Below are positions 49,166 through 57,666 of a stretch of DNA of 64,000 nt, piece by piece (within the stretch, counting starts at the first letter, position 1; each line of letters starts with the position of its first letter). This stretch comes from GCA-2861595 sp035526335. GTDB lineage: Bacteria; Actinomycetota; Acidimicrobiia; Acidimicrobiales; GCA-2861595. The DNA is taken from NCBI GenBank assembly GCA_035526335.1, contig DATLCN010000014.1, positions 7,711-71,710 of the forward strand, given 5' to 3'. Below the pieces are notes generated by a model that was given only the letters and a program-made list of their open reading frames with translations, was not told the origin of the DNA and ran no database searches. Both the position numbers and the translations under genes were made by a program.

Positions 49166-50938
49166 ATGCTCCGGAAAGTCCTGATCGCCAACCGCGGCGA
49201 GATCGCCGTACGCGTCATCCGCACCTGCCGTGAGCTCGGCGTGGCCAGCGTGGCGGTTTATTCAGACCTCGACCCCCACGCCATGCACGTCCGGATGGCG
49301 GACGAGGCCCAGGCCCTGGGAGGGGCCTCGCCCCGCGAGTCGTACCTGTCCGTGGAGGCTCTCCTGGCCGCCATCGAGCGGAGCGGGGCCGATGCCGTCC
49401 ACCCCGGCTACGGCTTCCTCTCCGAGAACCCCGACTTCGCCCGGGCCGTCACATCCCGAGGTGTCGTCTTCGTGGGCCCTCCGGCCGGAGCCATCGAGAT
49501 CATGGGCGACAAGATGCAGGCCCGCCGGACCGCCGAGGAGGCGGGGGTGGCCGGCGTGCCGGGGCTGTCCGACCCTCTCGTCTCGGCCGACGATGTGGTG
49601 GCCTTCGGCGAGACCCACGGCTGGCCGGTGGCGGTCAAGTCGGCGCACGCCGGTGGCGGCCGGGGAATGCGCATCGCATTCCGGGCCGAGGACGCGGCCG
49701 AGGCGCTGGCTTCGGCCCAACGGGAGGCGCTGGCCCATTTCGGCCGGAACGAGTGCTACGTGGAGCGCTACCTCATACAGCCCCGTCACGTCGAGGTTCA
49801 GGTCGTGGCCGATGCCCACGGTCACACCGTGTCCCTCGGCGAGCGGGACTGCTCGTGCCAGCGGCGGCAGCAGAAGTTGGTGGAGGAGAGCCCCGCCGCC
49901 GGCCTGGCCGAGGAGACCCGTGTGGCCATGGGCAGAGCGGCGGTGGCTGTCGCCGAGCGGTGCGGGTACGTGGGCGCCGGCACCGTCGAGTTCCTCCTCG
50001 AGAAGGGCGAGCCGCCGGCCTTCTGGTTCCTCGAGATGAACGCCCGCCTCCAGGTGGAGCACCCGGTCACCGAGCTGGTGACCGGCCTCGACCTGGTGGA
50101 GCTGCAACTGAGGGTGGCGTCGGGGGAGCCCCTGGCGTTCGGCCAGGGCGATGTCCGGTGTCACGGCCACTCGATCGAGTGCAGGATCAACGCCGAGGAT
50201 CCCGCCGGTGGCCGCTTCCTCCCCTCGCCGGGGCCCATCACCGCCTTCCGGCCCGCCGGCGGGCCCGGCGTGCGCACCGACGCCGGCTACGAGGAGGGCG
50301 ACGAGGTCAACGCCTTCTTCGACAACCTCGTGGCGAAGCTCGTCGTGTGGGCACCTGACCGGGACAGGGCCCGCCGGCGGATGATCCGTGCCCTGGGTGA
50401 GATGGTGGTGGAGGGGGTGGCCACCACCATTCCCGCCCATCTGGCCATCCTGTCGCACCCCGACTTCGCCGCCGGCGGGCACTCCACCAGCTGGGTGGAG
50501 GAACAACTCGACCTGTCGGACATCGAGGGCGCCGTGCCACCGGCCGGGGCGGCACCCGCCGGGGACGGCCGCGTGCAGAGGGACGTCGACGTGGAAGTCG
50601 ACGGGCGCCGATACCAGGTGCGGCTCTGGGTGCCGGACGCAGAGCCCGCGGCCTCCCCGCCGGCCGGAGGACGGGCCGGGCGCCGCCGCAGCCGCTCATC
50701 GGCAGCGGGCGACCACGCCGGCGGCGCCGGCACCGTCCAGGCGCCCATGCAGGGCACCGTCGCCAGCGTGCTGGTGGAGGTCGGCCAGCAGGTCGAGGCC
50801 GGCCAGCCCCTCCTCGTGCTCGAAGCCATGAAGATGGAGAACCAGATCCGTGCTCACCGCGGTGGACGGGTGACGGGACTTCAGGTCCAGCCAGGCGACA
50901 CCGTGGGTGTAGGCGACATACTGGCGACGATCGAATAA
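49166..50938 (+). CDS. accA: Acetyl/propionyl-CoA carboxylase alpha subunit (biotin carboxylase + BCCP)
   Basis: A 590-residue biotin-dependent carboxylase subunit. The N-terminal biotin carboxylase (about 1-450) starts LRKVLIANRGEIAVRVIRTC and has the ATP-grasp glycine loop HAGGGRGMRIAF, ERDCSCQRRQQKLVEESPA and FLEMNARLQVEHPVTELVTG. The C-terminal carrier domain bears the biotinyl Lys in VLEAMKMENQIRA. A ~70-residue linker joins them. It fixes bicarbonate onto biotin for acyl-CoA carboxylation in fatty acid or propionyl-CoA metabolism; the beta subunit is not in this window. It is divergent from birA, which would biotinylate it. Confidence 0.94.
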   Translation: MLRKVLIANRGEIAVRVIRTCRELGVASVAVYSDLDPHAMHVRMADEAQALGGASPRESYLSVEALLAAIERSGADAVHPGYGFLSENPDFARAVTSRGVVFVGPPAGAIEIMGDKMQARRTAEEAGVAGVPGLSDPLVSADDVVAFGETHGWPVAVKSAHAGGGRGMRIAFRAEDAAEALASAQREALAHFGRNECYVERYLIQPRHVEVQVVADAHGHTVSLGERDCSCQRRQQKLVEESPAAGLAEETRVAMGRAAVAVAERCGYVGAGTVEFLLEKGEPPAFWFLEMNARLQVEHPVTELVTGLDLVELQLRVASGEPLAFGQGDVRCHGHSIECRINAEDPAGGRFLPSPGPITAFRPAGGPGVRTDAGYEEGDEVNAFFDNLVAKLVVWAPDRDRARRRMIRALGEMVVEGVATTIPAHLAILSHPDFAAGGHSTSWVEEQLDLSDIEGAVPPAGAAPAGDGRVQRDVDVEVDGRRYQVRLWVPDAEPAASPPAGGRAGRRRSRSSAAGDHAGGAGTVQAPMQGTVASVLVEVGQQVEAGQPLLVLEAMKMENQIRAHRGGRVTGLQVQPGDTVGVGDILATIE

Positions 50939-51085
50939 CGGTAGCCACTATAGGTAAACATGACTTTTGGCACATTGACCTGTCCGGTCATGCGGGCCAC
51001 AGTTTGGATCGAGTTCATCCGCACGGCCTCAACGGCCCGCGGGGTTCCCGCCGAGGTATGAGTGGGACTGGCCGGCGCTTCCGGG

Positions 51086-52465
51086 TCACTCGGCGGCGTC
51101 GGCCAGGGCCTCGGCCAGCGCCGGATGCACGAGCAGGCTCTCCACGATGTCGGTGACCTTGAGATGGGCGGTGACGGCCAGCGCTATCACCGAGATCAAC
51201 TCCGACGCACCCCGTCCCACGATCGACCCCCCGAGCACGATCCCGGTGGCGGGATCGGACACGATCTTGACGAAGCCGCGCGGGTCGCCGTCGATCAGCG
51301 CCCGGGCATTCGCCGCGAACGGCACCTTGGTCACCCGGATCTTGCGGCCGATGGCGAACGCCTCGGCTTCGGCGAGGCCGACGTCGGCGATCTCCGGCTC
51401 GGTGAAGATGGCGCTGGCCGCCTTCTCGTAGTCGAGGTGGCGGTGCTGTCGGGTGTGGAGGCCCATCACGTGCTCCGCCACCTTGCGACCCTGCATCGAA
51501 GCCACCGACGCCAGGGGAAGCTTGCCCGAGAGGTCGCCGGCGGCGTAGATGTGGGCCACGTTCGACTGGCAGTGCTGGTTGACCGGTACGTAGCCACCCT
51601 CCCCCACCTCGACACCGGCCGCCTCCAGCCCCAATCCCTCGTAGTTGGGCAGCGACCCGATGGCCAGCAGGGCGTGCGACCCCCGCGCCACCCGGCCGTC
51701 GTCGCATCGCACCACGACGTCAGTGGCATCCGCCTCACCGCCGCCCTCGTAGTCGACGGCCACGGCCCTGGCCCCCTTCAACAGCTTGACGCCACTGGCG
51801 AGGAAGTCCTCCTCGAGGGCGGCGGCCACCTCCACGTCCTTGGCCGGGAGGACCTGCTGGCGGCTCACCACCAGGGACACCCGCGAGCCGAAGGAACGGA
51901 ACAGGTGCACGAACTCCACGCCCGTGACGCCCGAGCCGATCACCACCACGTGGGTGGGCAGCGCCGGCGGGGGGTAGGCCTGGCGGGTCGTGAGGAGCCG
52001 CACGCCGTCGGGCTCGGCCCAGTCGGGGATGCGGGGTCTGCTGCCGGTGGACACCAGCACGGCGTCGGCGGCCAGCTCCTCCAGCCCGCCGGCCGTCTCG
52101 GCCACCACCTCGTGGGGACCCTTCAGCCGCGCGCTGCCGCGGACGACGCGCACGCCCTGATCGGCCAGCAGCCCGGTAATGGACCTCTCGAGGTGGCCGG
52201 AGACGAACTTGATCCTCGCCCGCAGAGCCTCGAGATCGGGGGCGGCCGCCATCGGCACCAGCCCCATGCCTTCGGCCCTGCCGGCCATGGACAGCACCGC
52301 TCCGGTGGCGATCATGGCCTTGGAGGGGATGCAGTCCCAGAGGTTGGCCGCTCCGCCGAGCACGTCGCGTTCGACCACCGTGACCTGGGCACCGAGCCGG
52401 GCGGCATGGGTGGCCGCCTGGACACCCGCAGGGCCGGCGCCGATGATCACAAAGCGCACCGCCAC
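51086..52465 (-). CDS. lpdA: FAD-dependent NAD(P)H oxidoreductase, LpdA/quinone-reductase-like
   Basis: A 459-residue member of the dihydrolipoamide dehydrogenase superfamily. FAD site FVIIGAGPAGVQAATHAARL; NAD site HVVVIGSGVTGVEFVHLF; second FAD motif IYAAGDLSG; C-terminal interface with the family His in LLVHPALAEAL. The redox-active disulfide is broken: the usual C-x4-C is here NLWDCIPSK, keeping only the second Cys. Mycobacterial LpdA (Rv3303c) has the same loss and reduces quinones rather than lipoamide, so a quinone reductase role is the best guess. It lies downstream of and convergent with the carboxylase gene, with a 147-base gap in which nothing was recognised. Confidence 0.88.
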   Translation of the reverse strand: MAVRFVIIGAGPAGVQAATHAARLGAQVTVVERDVLGGAANLWDCIPSKAMIATGAVLSMAGRAEGMGLVPMAAAPDLEALRARIKFVSGHLERSITGLLADQGVRVVRGSARLKGPHEVVAETAGGLEELAADAVLVSTGSRPRIPDWAEPDGVRLLTTRQAYPPPALPTHVVVIGSGVTGVEFVHLFRSFGSRVSLVVSRQQVLPAKDVEVAAALEEDFLASGVKLLKGARAVAVDYEGGGEADATDVVVRCDDGRVARGSHALLAIGSLPNYEGLGLEAAGVEVGEGGYVPVNQHCQSNVAHIYAAGDLSGKLPLASVASMQGRKVAEHVMGLHTRQHRHLDYEKAASAIFTEPEIADVGLAEAEAFAIGRKIRVTKVPFAANARALIDGDPRGFVKIVSDPATGIVLGGSIVGRGASELISVIALAVTAHLKVTDIVESLLVHPALAEALADAAE

Positions 52466-52489
52466 GGGAGGTGAGGCTACCGTCGCCCG

Positions 52490-52906
52490 ATGGCCGGCTA
52501 TTCAGGGACTCCATTGGCCAAGAAGCTCGGGATCAAGGACGGGTCCACGATCGCCCTGTCCAACGCTCCGCCCACCCTCGACGCCGAGCTCGACCTCAGC
52601 CTGCTCGAAGGAGTGGTGGTGCGCCCGCGACTGAAGGGGCCGCTGGACGTCGTGCTCGTGTTCGTCAAGAGCCTCAGCGAGCTCGAGCACCGCTTCCCGC
52701 CGGCCCAGAGGGCCCTCCACGAGAGGGGCGGGCTGTGGGTGGCGTGGCCGAAGCGGACATCGGGCGTGGCCACCGATCTCACCGAGAACGTCGTGCGTGA
52801 CGTGGGGCTTCGGGCGGGGCTGGTGGACACCAAGGTCTGTGCGGTGGACGACACGTGGTCGGGTCTCCGGTTCGTCTACCGGCTCCGGGACCGCTCTGGG
52901 AATTGA
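52490..52906 (+). CDS. DUF3052 family protein
   Basis: A 138-residue soluble protein. It starts AGYSGTPLAKKLGIKDGSTI and has the late blocks GLWVAWPKRTSGVATDLTEN and VRDVGLRAGLVDTKVCAVDD, the recognisable DUF3052 signature. In other actinobacteria the family includes stress-related proteins of no known enzyme activity. The start is ATG 52490, 25 bases from the start of the divergent reductase, so the two promoters overlap. Confidence 0.88.
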   Translation: MAGYSGTPLAKKLGIKDGSTIALSNAPPTLDAELDLSLLEGVVVRPRLKGPLDVVLVFVKSLSELEHRFPPAQRALHERGGLWVAWPKRTSGVATDLTENVVRDVGLRAGLVDTKVCAVDDTWSGLRFVYRLRDRSGN

Positions 52907-52933
52907 GTCCGCGAGGAAGCGGGTGCGGCCCGT

Positions 52934-54109
52934 TCAGCCCGCCGCCGGCTGCGCCGGATGGGGCATGCACAGCTCGTCGTACTCGGCGATGACGATGGGC
53001 CCGGCGTCGGGGCCGCACGCCGGGCACTCCGGATCGCGGTGGACCTTGAAGGTCCGGAACGAGGTCTCCAGGGCGTCGTAGGCCAGCAGCCGCCCGATCA
53101 GGGGGTCCCCCAACCCGAGCAGCAGCTTGATCGTCTCCATGGCCTGCAGGCTGCCCACGATGCCGGGCAGCACCCCGAGCACGCCCGCCTCCGCGCACGA
53201 AGGCGCCATCTCGGCCGGCGGTGGCTCCGGGATCATGCAGCGGTAGCAAGGTCCCTCGAACGGAGCGAATACGGTGGCCTGGCCCTCGAAGCGGAAGATG
53301 GACCCGTGAACGACGGGGATGCGCTTGACCAGTGAGGCGTCGTTCACCAGGTACCGGGTGGGGAAATTGTCGGTGCCGTCGACGATGACGTCGTACCCGT
53401 CGATGATGTCGAGCACGTTGTCGGCGCCGAGGCGCACGTCGTAGGTCGCCACGTCGACATCGGGGTTCAGCGCAATGAGAGTCTTCTTCGCGGAGTCGAC
53501 CTTGCGCTCGCCGACGCGGTCGAGGTTGTGCAGGATCTGGCGCTGGAGGTTGGACGCGTCCACCACATCCATGTCGATCACGCCGAGGGTGCCCACGCCG
53601 GCGGCGGCCAGGTAGAGGGCGGCGGGCGACCCGAGCCCACCCGCTCCGAGGAGGAGGACCTTGGACTCGAGCAGCTTCTGCTGGCCGGCGGCGCCGACCT
53701 CGGGGAGGAGAAGGTGGCGCTGGTAGCGGTTGCGCTGGTCGGCATCGAGGGTCTTCGGGACGATCCAGGCCCGACCCTCGTCCTTCCAGCGGTTGAACCC
53801 GCCGGCCAGGCTGACGACGTCCTGGTAACCCAGGTCCTGGAGGGTCTTGGCCGCGAAGGCGGACCGGAAGCCACTCGCGCAATGCACGACGATCGGCCGG
53901 GACTTGTCCGGCACCTTGTTCTCCACCTGGCTCTCGAGGTGGCCCCGCGGGATGTGGACGGCACCGGGAATGGCGCCCTGGTCGTACTCGTCGGCCTCCC
54001 GGACATCGAGGGCGACGGCATTGCCGGCAAGGCGCTCTTCTGCGCGGGCGCCGTCCATCTCGGCTATCTCGGATTTCACCTGGGCGAGTAGCTCACGCGA
54101 GCTGGGCAC
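52934..54109 (-). CDS. moeZ: Rhodanese-ThiF fusion: sulfur-carrier adenylyltransferase/sulfurtransferase (MoeZ/MoeB-like)
   Basis: A 391-residue two-domain protein. The N-terminal rhodanese domain (about 1-110) has the sulfur-carrying Cys in VVHCASGFRSAFAAKT. The C-terminal ThiF/MoeB domain follows: VLLLGAGGLGSPAALYLAAA, RQILHNLDRVGERKV, and the zinc-site CxxC pairs GPCYRCMIP and ECPACGPD. Such enzymes activate ThiS/MoaD/CysO-type carrier proteins and load them with sulfur. The domain order is the reverse of the usual MoeZ (ThiF first). The start is GTG 54109, with AGGAAGG 8 bases upstream; GTG 54115 is too close to that site. No carrier gene is adjacent. Confidence 0.92.
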   Translation of the reverse strand: MPSSRELLAQVKSEIAEMDGARAEERLAGNAVALDVREADEYDQGAIPGAVHIPRGHLESQVENKVPDKSRPIVVHCASGFRSAFAAKTLQDLGYQDVVSLAGGFNRWKDEGRAWIVPKTLDADQRNRYQRHLLLPEVGAAGQQKLLESKVLLLGAGGLGSPAALYLAAAGVGTLGVIDMDVVDASNLQRQILHNLDRVGERKVDSAKKTLIALNPDVDVATYDVRLGADNVLDIIDGYDVIVDGTDNFPTRYLVNDASLVKRIPVVHGSIFRFEGQATVFAPFEGPCYRCMIPEPPPAEMAPSCAEAGVLGVLPGIVGSLQAMETIKLLLGLGDPLIGRLLAYDALETSFRTFKVHRDPECPACGPDAGPIVIAEYDELCMPHPAQPAAG

Positions 54110-54131
54110 GATCACGACCTTCCTCGGACTT

Positions 54132-54162
54132 GTATCCGGGAAAACCCTACCGGCTGAGTCAA
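54132..54162 (-). promoter_or_regulatory. Possible promoter of the rhodanese-ThiF gene
   Basis: On the minus strand TTGACT (54162-54157) is followed after 19 bases by GGATAC (54137-54132), a fair -35/-10 pair. It ends about 22 bases before the GTG at 54109. The spacing is slightly long. Confidence 0.35.
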
Positions 54163-54227
54163 CATTCCCCCTGGCGCCCCGGCGCACGGCGGCCTGACCC
54201 GCCGGCGTTCACGTAGTTTGGCTTCCG

Positions 54228-54830
54228 GTGGACTTCGAGGACGTGGTTCGGCGCCGGCGCATGGTGCGGGACTACGAGGACCGGCCCTTGCCGGCGGGGG
54301 CTCTGGACCGCCTCCTCGCCGATGCCGGCAGGGGCCCCTCCGCCGGCTTCACCCAGGGGTCGGCCTTCATCGCCCTGGAGGGCCGCGAACAGACCGAGAT
54401 GTTCTGGAGCCACACCTTCGCCGGCGACGAGGCCCGAGCCGCCTTCACCCACCAGGGACTGTTCAGAGCCCCCGCCATCGTGATCCCGCTGGCGTGCAAA
54501 GAGGCCTACCTCGCGCGGTACGCCCTGCCCGACAAAGCGGCCACTCCGCTGGACGACGAGGCGGTCTGGCCCGTCCCCTACTGGGACGTCGACGCCGGCT
54601 TCGCCACCATGCTGCTGCTGCTGTCGGTGGTGGACGCGGGCCTGGGCGCCCTCTTCTTCGGCATCTTCGGAGGGGAGGCCCAGCTCCTCAGCACGTTGGG
54701 CGTCCCGCCCGCCTACCTGCCGATCGGGGCCGTCGCCATCGGCTACCCCGCGGAGGCCGAGCGCAGTCCAGCGTCGGGCCGCCGGCGCCGGCGGCCATTG
54801 GAGGAGCTCGTCCACAAAGGTCACTGGTGA
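54228..54830 (+). CDS. Nitroreductase-family FMN protein
   Basis: A 200-residue protein of the nitroreductase fold. The N-terminal DVVRRRRMVRDYEDRPL carries the Arg cluster that binds FMN phosphate, followed by LADAGRGPSAGFTQGSAFI. The C-terminal half has the second FMN region GALFFGIFGG and AYLPIGAVAIGYP. The native substrate is unknown. Because cofE here lacks the nitroreductase domain of FbiB, a role in F420 maturation can be imagined, but the gene is 18 kb away and the N-terminal pattern is a general one. It starts with a GTG and is divergent from the rhodanese-ThiF gene. Confidence 0.85.
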   Translation: MDFEDVVRRRRMVRDYEDRPLPAGALDRLLADAGRGPSAGFTQGSAFIALEGREQTEMFWSHTFAGDEARAAFTHQGLFRAPAIVIPLACKEAYLARYALPDKAATPLDDEAVWPVPYWDVDAGFATMLLLLSVVDAGLGALFFGIFGGEAQLLSTLGVPPAYLPIGAVAIGYPAEAERSPASGRRRRRPLEELVHKGHW

Positions 54831-54850
54831 CCGGTCCGGGTTGGAGAAAC

Positions 54851-54881
54851 GAGCGCCCCCCGGAAGTCCCGGAGGGCGCTC
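54851..54881. terminator. Hairpin between convergent genes
   Basis: GAGCGCCC (54851-54858) and GGGCGCTC (54874-54881) pair perfectly; the enclosed 15 bases can add a CCGG/CCGG pair. It lies between the nitroreductase stop and the convergent surface-protein stop, and a CT-rich stretch follows on the plus strand. Confidence 0.65.
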
Positions 54882-54918
54882 TGTCTCTCGTGATGCTGAT
54901 GGCGCGCAGGCCGTCGGG

Positions 54919-56679
54919 TCAGCCTCGGGAGGGGCGGAGCACGAAGCGGCGCAGGCCGAGGGCAAGGGCGGCGAGGCCGATGGCCGTGGCCGCCAGCCGG
55001 GTGCTCTCGCCGCCGGTGCGGGGCAGCTCCTGATTGGGGGCCGACACCGGTGCGGCCGGTGCCACCACAGCGGGACCCGACGCCGAGGCGGCGGCGATGT
55101 GCTCGGAGTTGGACTGCACCGAACCGACCCGCAGCGTCAGTCCCCCGAGCAGGGCGCCCACGCCGGCAGGAAGGTTCAGCGCACCGGCCAGAGAGGTCAT
55201 CGACGCACCGTGGACGGGCAGGACAGCCGTCGGGCTGGCAATGCCGGCGCCGCTGAGGATGCCCGTCGAGCTGGTGCTGCTGCCGGTGAGGGACCTGGCC
55301 AGGTCGGCGATGCCGGCCGGCGGCGTGACACTCACCTTCAGCACGTCGAAGCTCGCCGCCGAGCGGACGTAGCCGCCGGAGGTGGTGACGCTGGTGGTCT
55401 TCTTGAGCACGTCGACGTCGACCAGGTTCGCCAGGGACGGGTCGATGATGGACAGCGCGCCCCCGAGGGTGTCGGTGACGGTGCTGACGAGGTCTCCCAC
55501 GCCGGCGAGGTCGACGCCGGCGAGGCCCAGGCCGAGGACGTGGACGCCGCCCAGCTTGGCGACGACGTCGGCGGCCGATGTGGCCATGTCGTCGGTGGCC
55601 CTGGTGATGGCGCTCACGTCGGCACCGTCGAAGCTCAGCAGCGGAGTCCCGCCGATGATGCCGAGGGCGGTGTCGAGCAGGTTCGTGAGCGTGTCCTGCA
55701 GGGTCGAGATCGTCGTGTCGACGGTCTGGCCGAGCAGCTCGTTGGCAGGGACGTCGGTGACCTGGCTCACGGGCAGCACGGCGGGAAGGCCGAGCACGAC
55801 CGACTTCACCTCAGGAACCGAGTTCACCACCTGCGTCAGGATCGGCTGGCCCTGATCGGCCACCGTCAGCTTGACGCTGTGGAGGGCGTCGTCGAGGGTG
55901 TCGACGGCGCTGGCCAGCGTGGGCTCGCCGGTGGGAAGGTCCAGCGGCACCTTGAGGTGCTTGACCAGATTGCTCAACGTCGTGATGGGCAGGTCGTTGA
56001 GGTCGACGTCCAGGCCCTTGAGCAGCTCGCCGAGGTTCAGCACCGTTATGGCGCCGATCTTCACGCTGCGGTTGCCGTCGGCCTGCGGGGCGGCCGCCTT
56101 GGCGATCATGCCGTTGGTGACGCTCTTGACGCCGAGCGCACCGAAGAGCAGCTTCAGGTCGGCCAGCTGCGCCTCGAGGGTGGAGGTGGCCGAGCCTCCC
56201 TCGAGCAGGGAGCTCAGGCCCACCGGCACGACCTTGCCGGCGAGCAGGTTGTTCGGCACAACCGCGGGCAGGGCCGAGGTGACGGCGCCCAGGGTGCCAC
56301 CGAGGTTGGCGAGGTCGATCGCCTCGCCGGACACCTTGCGCTGTCCGCCCGGGTCGCGGGTCTCGAACTTGGGCAGGAGGCCGGTGAGGGTGTTGAGGCC
56401 GGGGACGACCTCCGAGCTCAGAGACAGAGGCACCAGGCGCGTGGAGGAATGGGGCGAGGCGACAGCTGAATCGATGGTGCTCGTGGCGTCGTCACCGATC
56501 AGGCGAAGATCCAGCAGCGACCCGGACCTGCCTATCTGCACGCTGAGGATGGAGGTCGACGCGAGGGACGTACCGACGCCGGAGGATGTCTCTGCGGTGG
56601 CGGCGCCCACACCGGAGAAGGCGGCGGTCACAGAAAGTGCGGACGCCACAGCGAGAGATCGGACAGGAAGCTTTCTCAT
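54919..56679 (-). CDS. Secreted LPXTG-type wall-anchored surface protein
   Basis: A 586-residue exported protein. An N-terminal signal (RKLPVRSLAVASALSVTAAF) is followed by a long Ser/Thr/Leu/Val-rich body of weakly repeated amphipathic segments (for example DTLGGALSIIDPSLANLVDV). The end is a sorting signal: ELPRTGGES, a helix (LAATAIGLAALALGL) and basic tail (RRFVLRPSRG). A sortase would cut LPRTG and attach the protein to the wall; no sortase gene is in the window. The body is low in charge and Cys-free, as in an adhesin or structural wall protein. The start is ATG 56679 (GGGG site upstream); an in-frame GTG two codons earlier is possible. Function unknown. Confidence 0.85.
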   Translation of the reverse strand: MRKLPVRSLAVASALSVTAAFSGVGAATAETSSGVGTSLASTSILSVQIGRSGSLLDLRLIGDDATSTIDSAVASPHSSTRLVPLSLSSEVVPGLNTLTGLLPKFETRDPGGQRKVSGEAIDLANLGGTLGAVTSALPAVVPNNLLAGKVVPVGLSSLLEGGSATSTLEAQLADLKLLFGALGVKSVTNGMIAKAAAPQADGNRSVKIGAITVLNLGELLKGLDVDLNDLPITTLSNLVKHLKVPLDLPTGEPTLASAVDTLDDALHSVKLTVADQGQPILTQVVNSVPEVKSVVLGLPAVLPVSQVTDVPANELLGQTVDTTISTLQDTLTNLLDTALGIIGGTPLLSFDGADVSAITRATDDMATSAADVVAKLGGVHVLGLGLAGVDLAGVGDLVSTVTDTLGGALSIIDPSLANLVDVDVLKKTTSVTTSGGYVRSAASFDVLKVSVTPPAGIADLARSLTGSSTSSTGILSGAGIASPTAVLPVHGASMTSLAGALNLPAGVGALLGGLTLRVGSVQSNSEHIAAASASGPAVVAPAAPVSAPNQELPRTGGESTRLAATAIGLAALALGLRRFVLRPSRG

Positions 56680-56700
56680 GTGCACCCCAGGGTTCGCTCG

Positions 56701-56719
56701 GGCCTGGTCAATCCAGGCC
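56701..56719 (-). promoter_or_regulatory. Perfect hairpin in the leader of the surface-protein gene
   Basis: GGCCTGG (56701-56707) and CCAGGCC (56713-56719) are perfect 7-base arms around a 5-base loop. The hairpin begins 22 bases before the ATG at 56679, in the likely 5' leader. It could block or stabilise the message. Just upstream, GTTAC (56730-56734) and GTAAC (56743-56747) form a second, weaker inverted repeat that may be an operator. Confidence 0.4.
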
Positions 56720-56876
56720 GTATCGAGTAGTTACCACGGTGAGTAACGGCAGTTATGACGCAGGGTGCTTAAATAGGCGATTTGTCCGGTTGACAGGTCG
56801 GAGCCGGTCTGCATGAAATGTAGTGAAATGCCTTCCCCGCTTTCGCGTTGTACCCCAGCCTTGGAGGCTCCCGCTC

Positions 56877-57569
56877 ATGACGGTTTCACCTGCCCCTGCC
56901 CCTGCTCCTGCTCCTGCTGCCGCCCCTGCCCCTGCCCCTGCTCTCGTGGCCCTGAGCATCAGACCCTGGCCCGACCCGGTGATCGACGCACTGGGCCATG
57001 ATCCTCGGTCCCATTATGTCGAGACCTACTGGCTCGGCATTCTGGGCCCCAGCACGACGTGGCTCCTGCGACGGATGGTGGCCTCTCTGGAGGCGTCGCC
57101 CGCCGGCTTCGAACTTCCCCTGGCCGACACCGCCCGATCCCTCGGGCTCGGCGACAAGGGGGGTCGCAACTCGCCGTTCATGCGGGCCCTGGCCCGTCTC
57201 GTGCAGTTCGACCTCGCCCAGCACCAGGGCGACGCCGTCCTGGCCGTCCGGCGCAAGGTGCCTCCCCTCAACCGGCGCCAGGTGCAGCGTCTGCCCCTCA
57301 GCCTGCAGGCTGAGCACCAGGCCCTCCAGGACGCCGACCTGCGGACGCCGGCGGTGGAGCAGCAGCGCCGGCGGGGCCGGCAGCTCGCGCTGTCGCTGCT
57401 CGAGTTGGGTGAGGATCTCGAGGCCGTCGAGCGCCAGCTGCTGCGCTGGCGCTACCACCCGGCGCTGGCGAGGGAGTCGGCGGCCTGGGCCTGGGACCGT
57501 TACCGGAAGGCGTTGGCTGCAGCGGCGACGGCCGCGGCGCCGGCCCACTCCCCGGACACCGCCGCCTGA
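56877..57569 (+). CDS. Conserved-looking protein of unknown function with N-terminal Ala-Pro repeat
   Basis: A 230-residue protein. Residues ~4-23 are an (Ala-Pro)n run encoded by a 6-base repeat. A compact domain follows, with SHYVETYWLGILGPSTTWLL, RRMVASLEASPAGFELPLAD and SLGLGDKGGRNSPFMRALAR, which reads like a winged-helix or helix-bundle regulator. The C-terminal half is Arg/Gln-rich and helical (LNRRQVQRLPLSLQAEH). I recall related uncharacterised actinobacterial proteins with a 'YWLPVLGPSSTWLLRRL' block. The start is ATG 56877, with GGAGG 10 bases upstream; TTGACA at 56790 may be its -35. An aldo/keto reductase gene follows 97 bases downstream. Confidence 0.72.
   Translation: MTVSPAPAPAPAPAAAPAPAPALVALSIRPWPDPVIDALGHDPRSHYVETYWLGILGPSTTWLLRRMVASLEASPAGFELPLADTARSLGLGDKGGRNSPFMRALARLVQFDLAQHQGDAVLAVRRKVPPLNRRQVQRLPLSLQAEHQALQDADLRTPAVEQQRRRGRQLALSLLELGEDLEAVERQLLRWRYHPALARESAAWAWDRYRKALAAAATAAAPAHSPDTAA
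56889..56943 (+). repeat. Hexanucleotide-type tandem repeat encoding Ala-Pro
   Basis: About nine imperfect copies of a 6-base unit (CCTGCC / CCTGCT) lie inside the start of the conserved unknown gene. Each unit encodes Pro-Ala, so copy-number change would alter the length of the linker without shifting the frame. Confidence 0.7.
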
Positions 57570-57666
57570 CGGAAGGGCCGATCCCCCCACTCCGGAGCAC
57601 GTAGCTGCCTCTCGGGGTACGCGTGCTCCGGAACGGTGGGCGGTTACGCCGGAGTTACCATCGCGC

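Noticed and set aside
54228..54830. The nitroreductase as the missing FbiB C-terminal domain
   Set aside because: The sequence is a generic nitroreductase and it lies 18 kb from cofE. I kept it only as a hypothesis to test.
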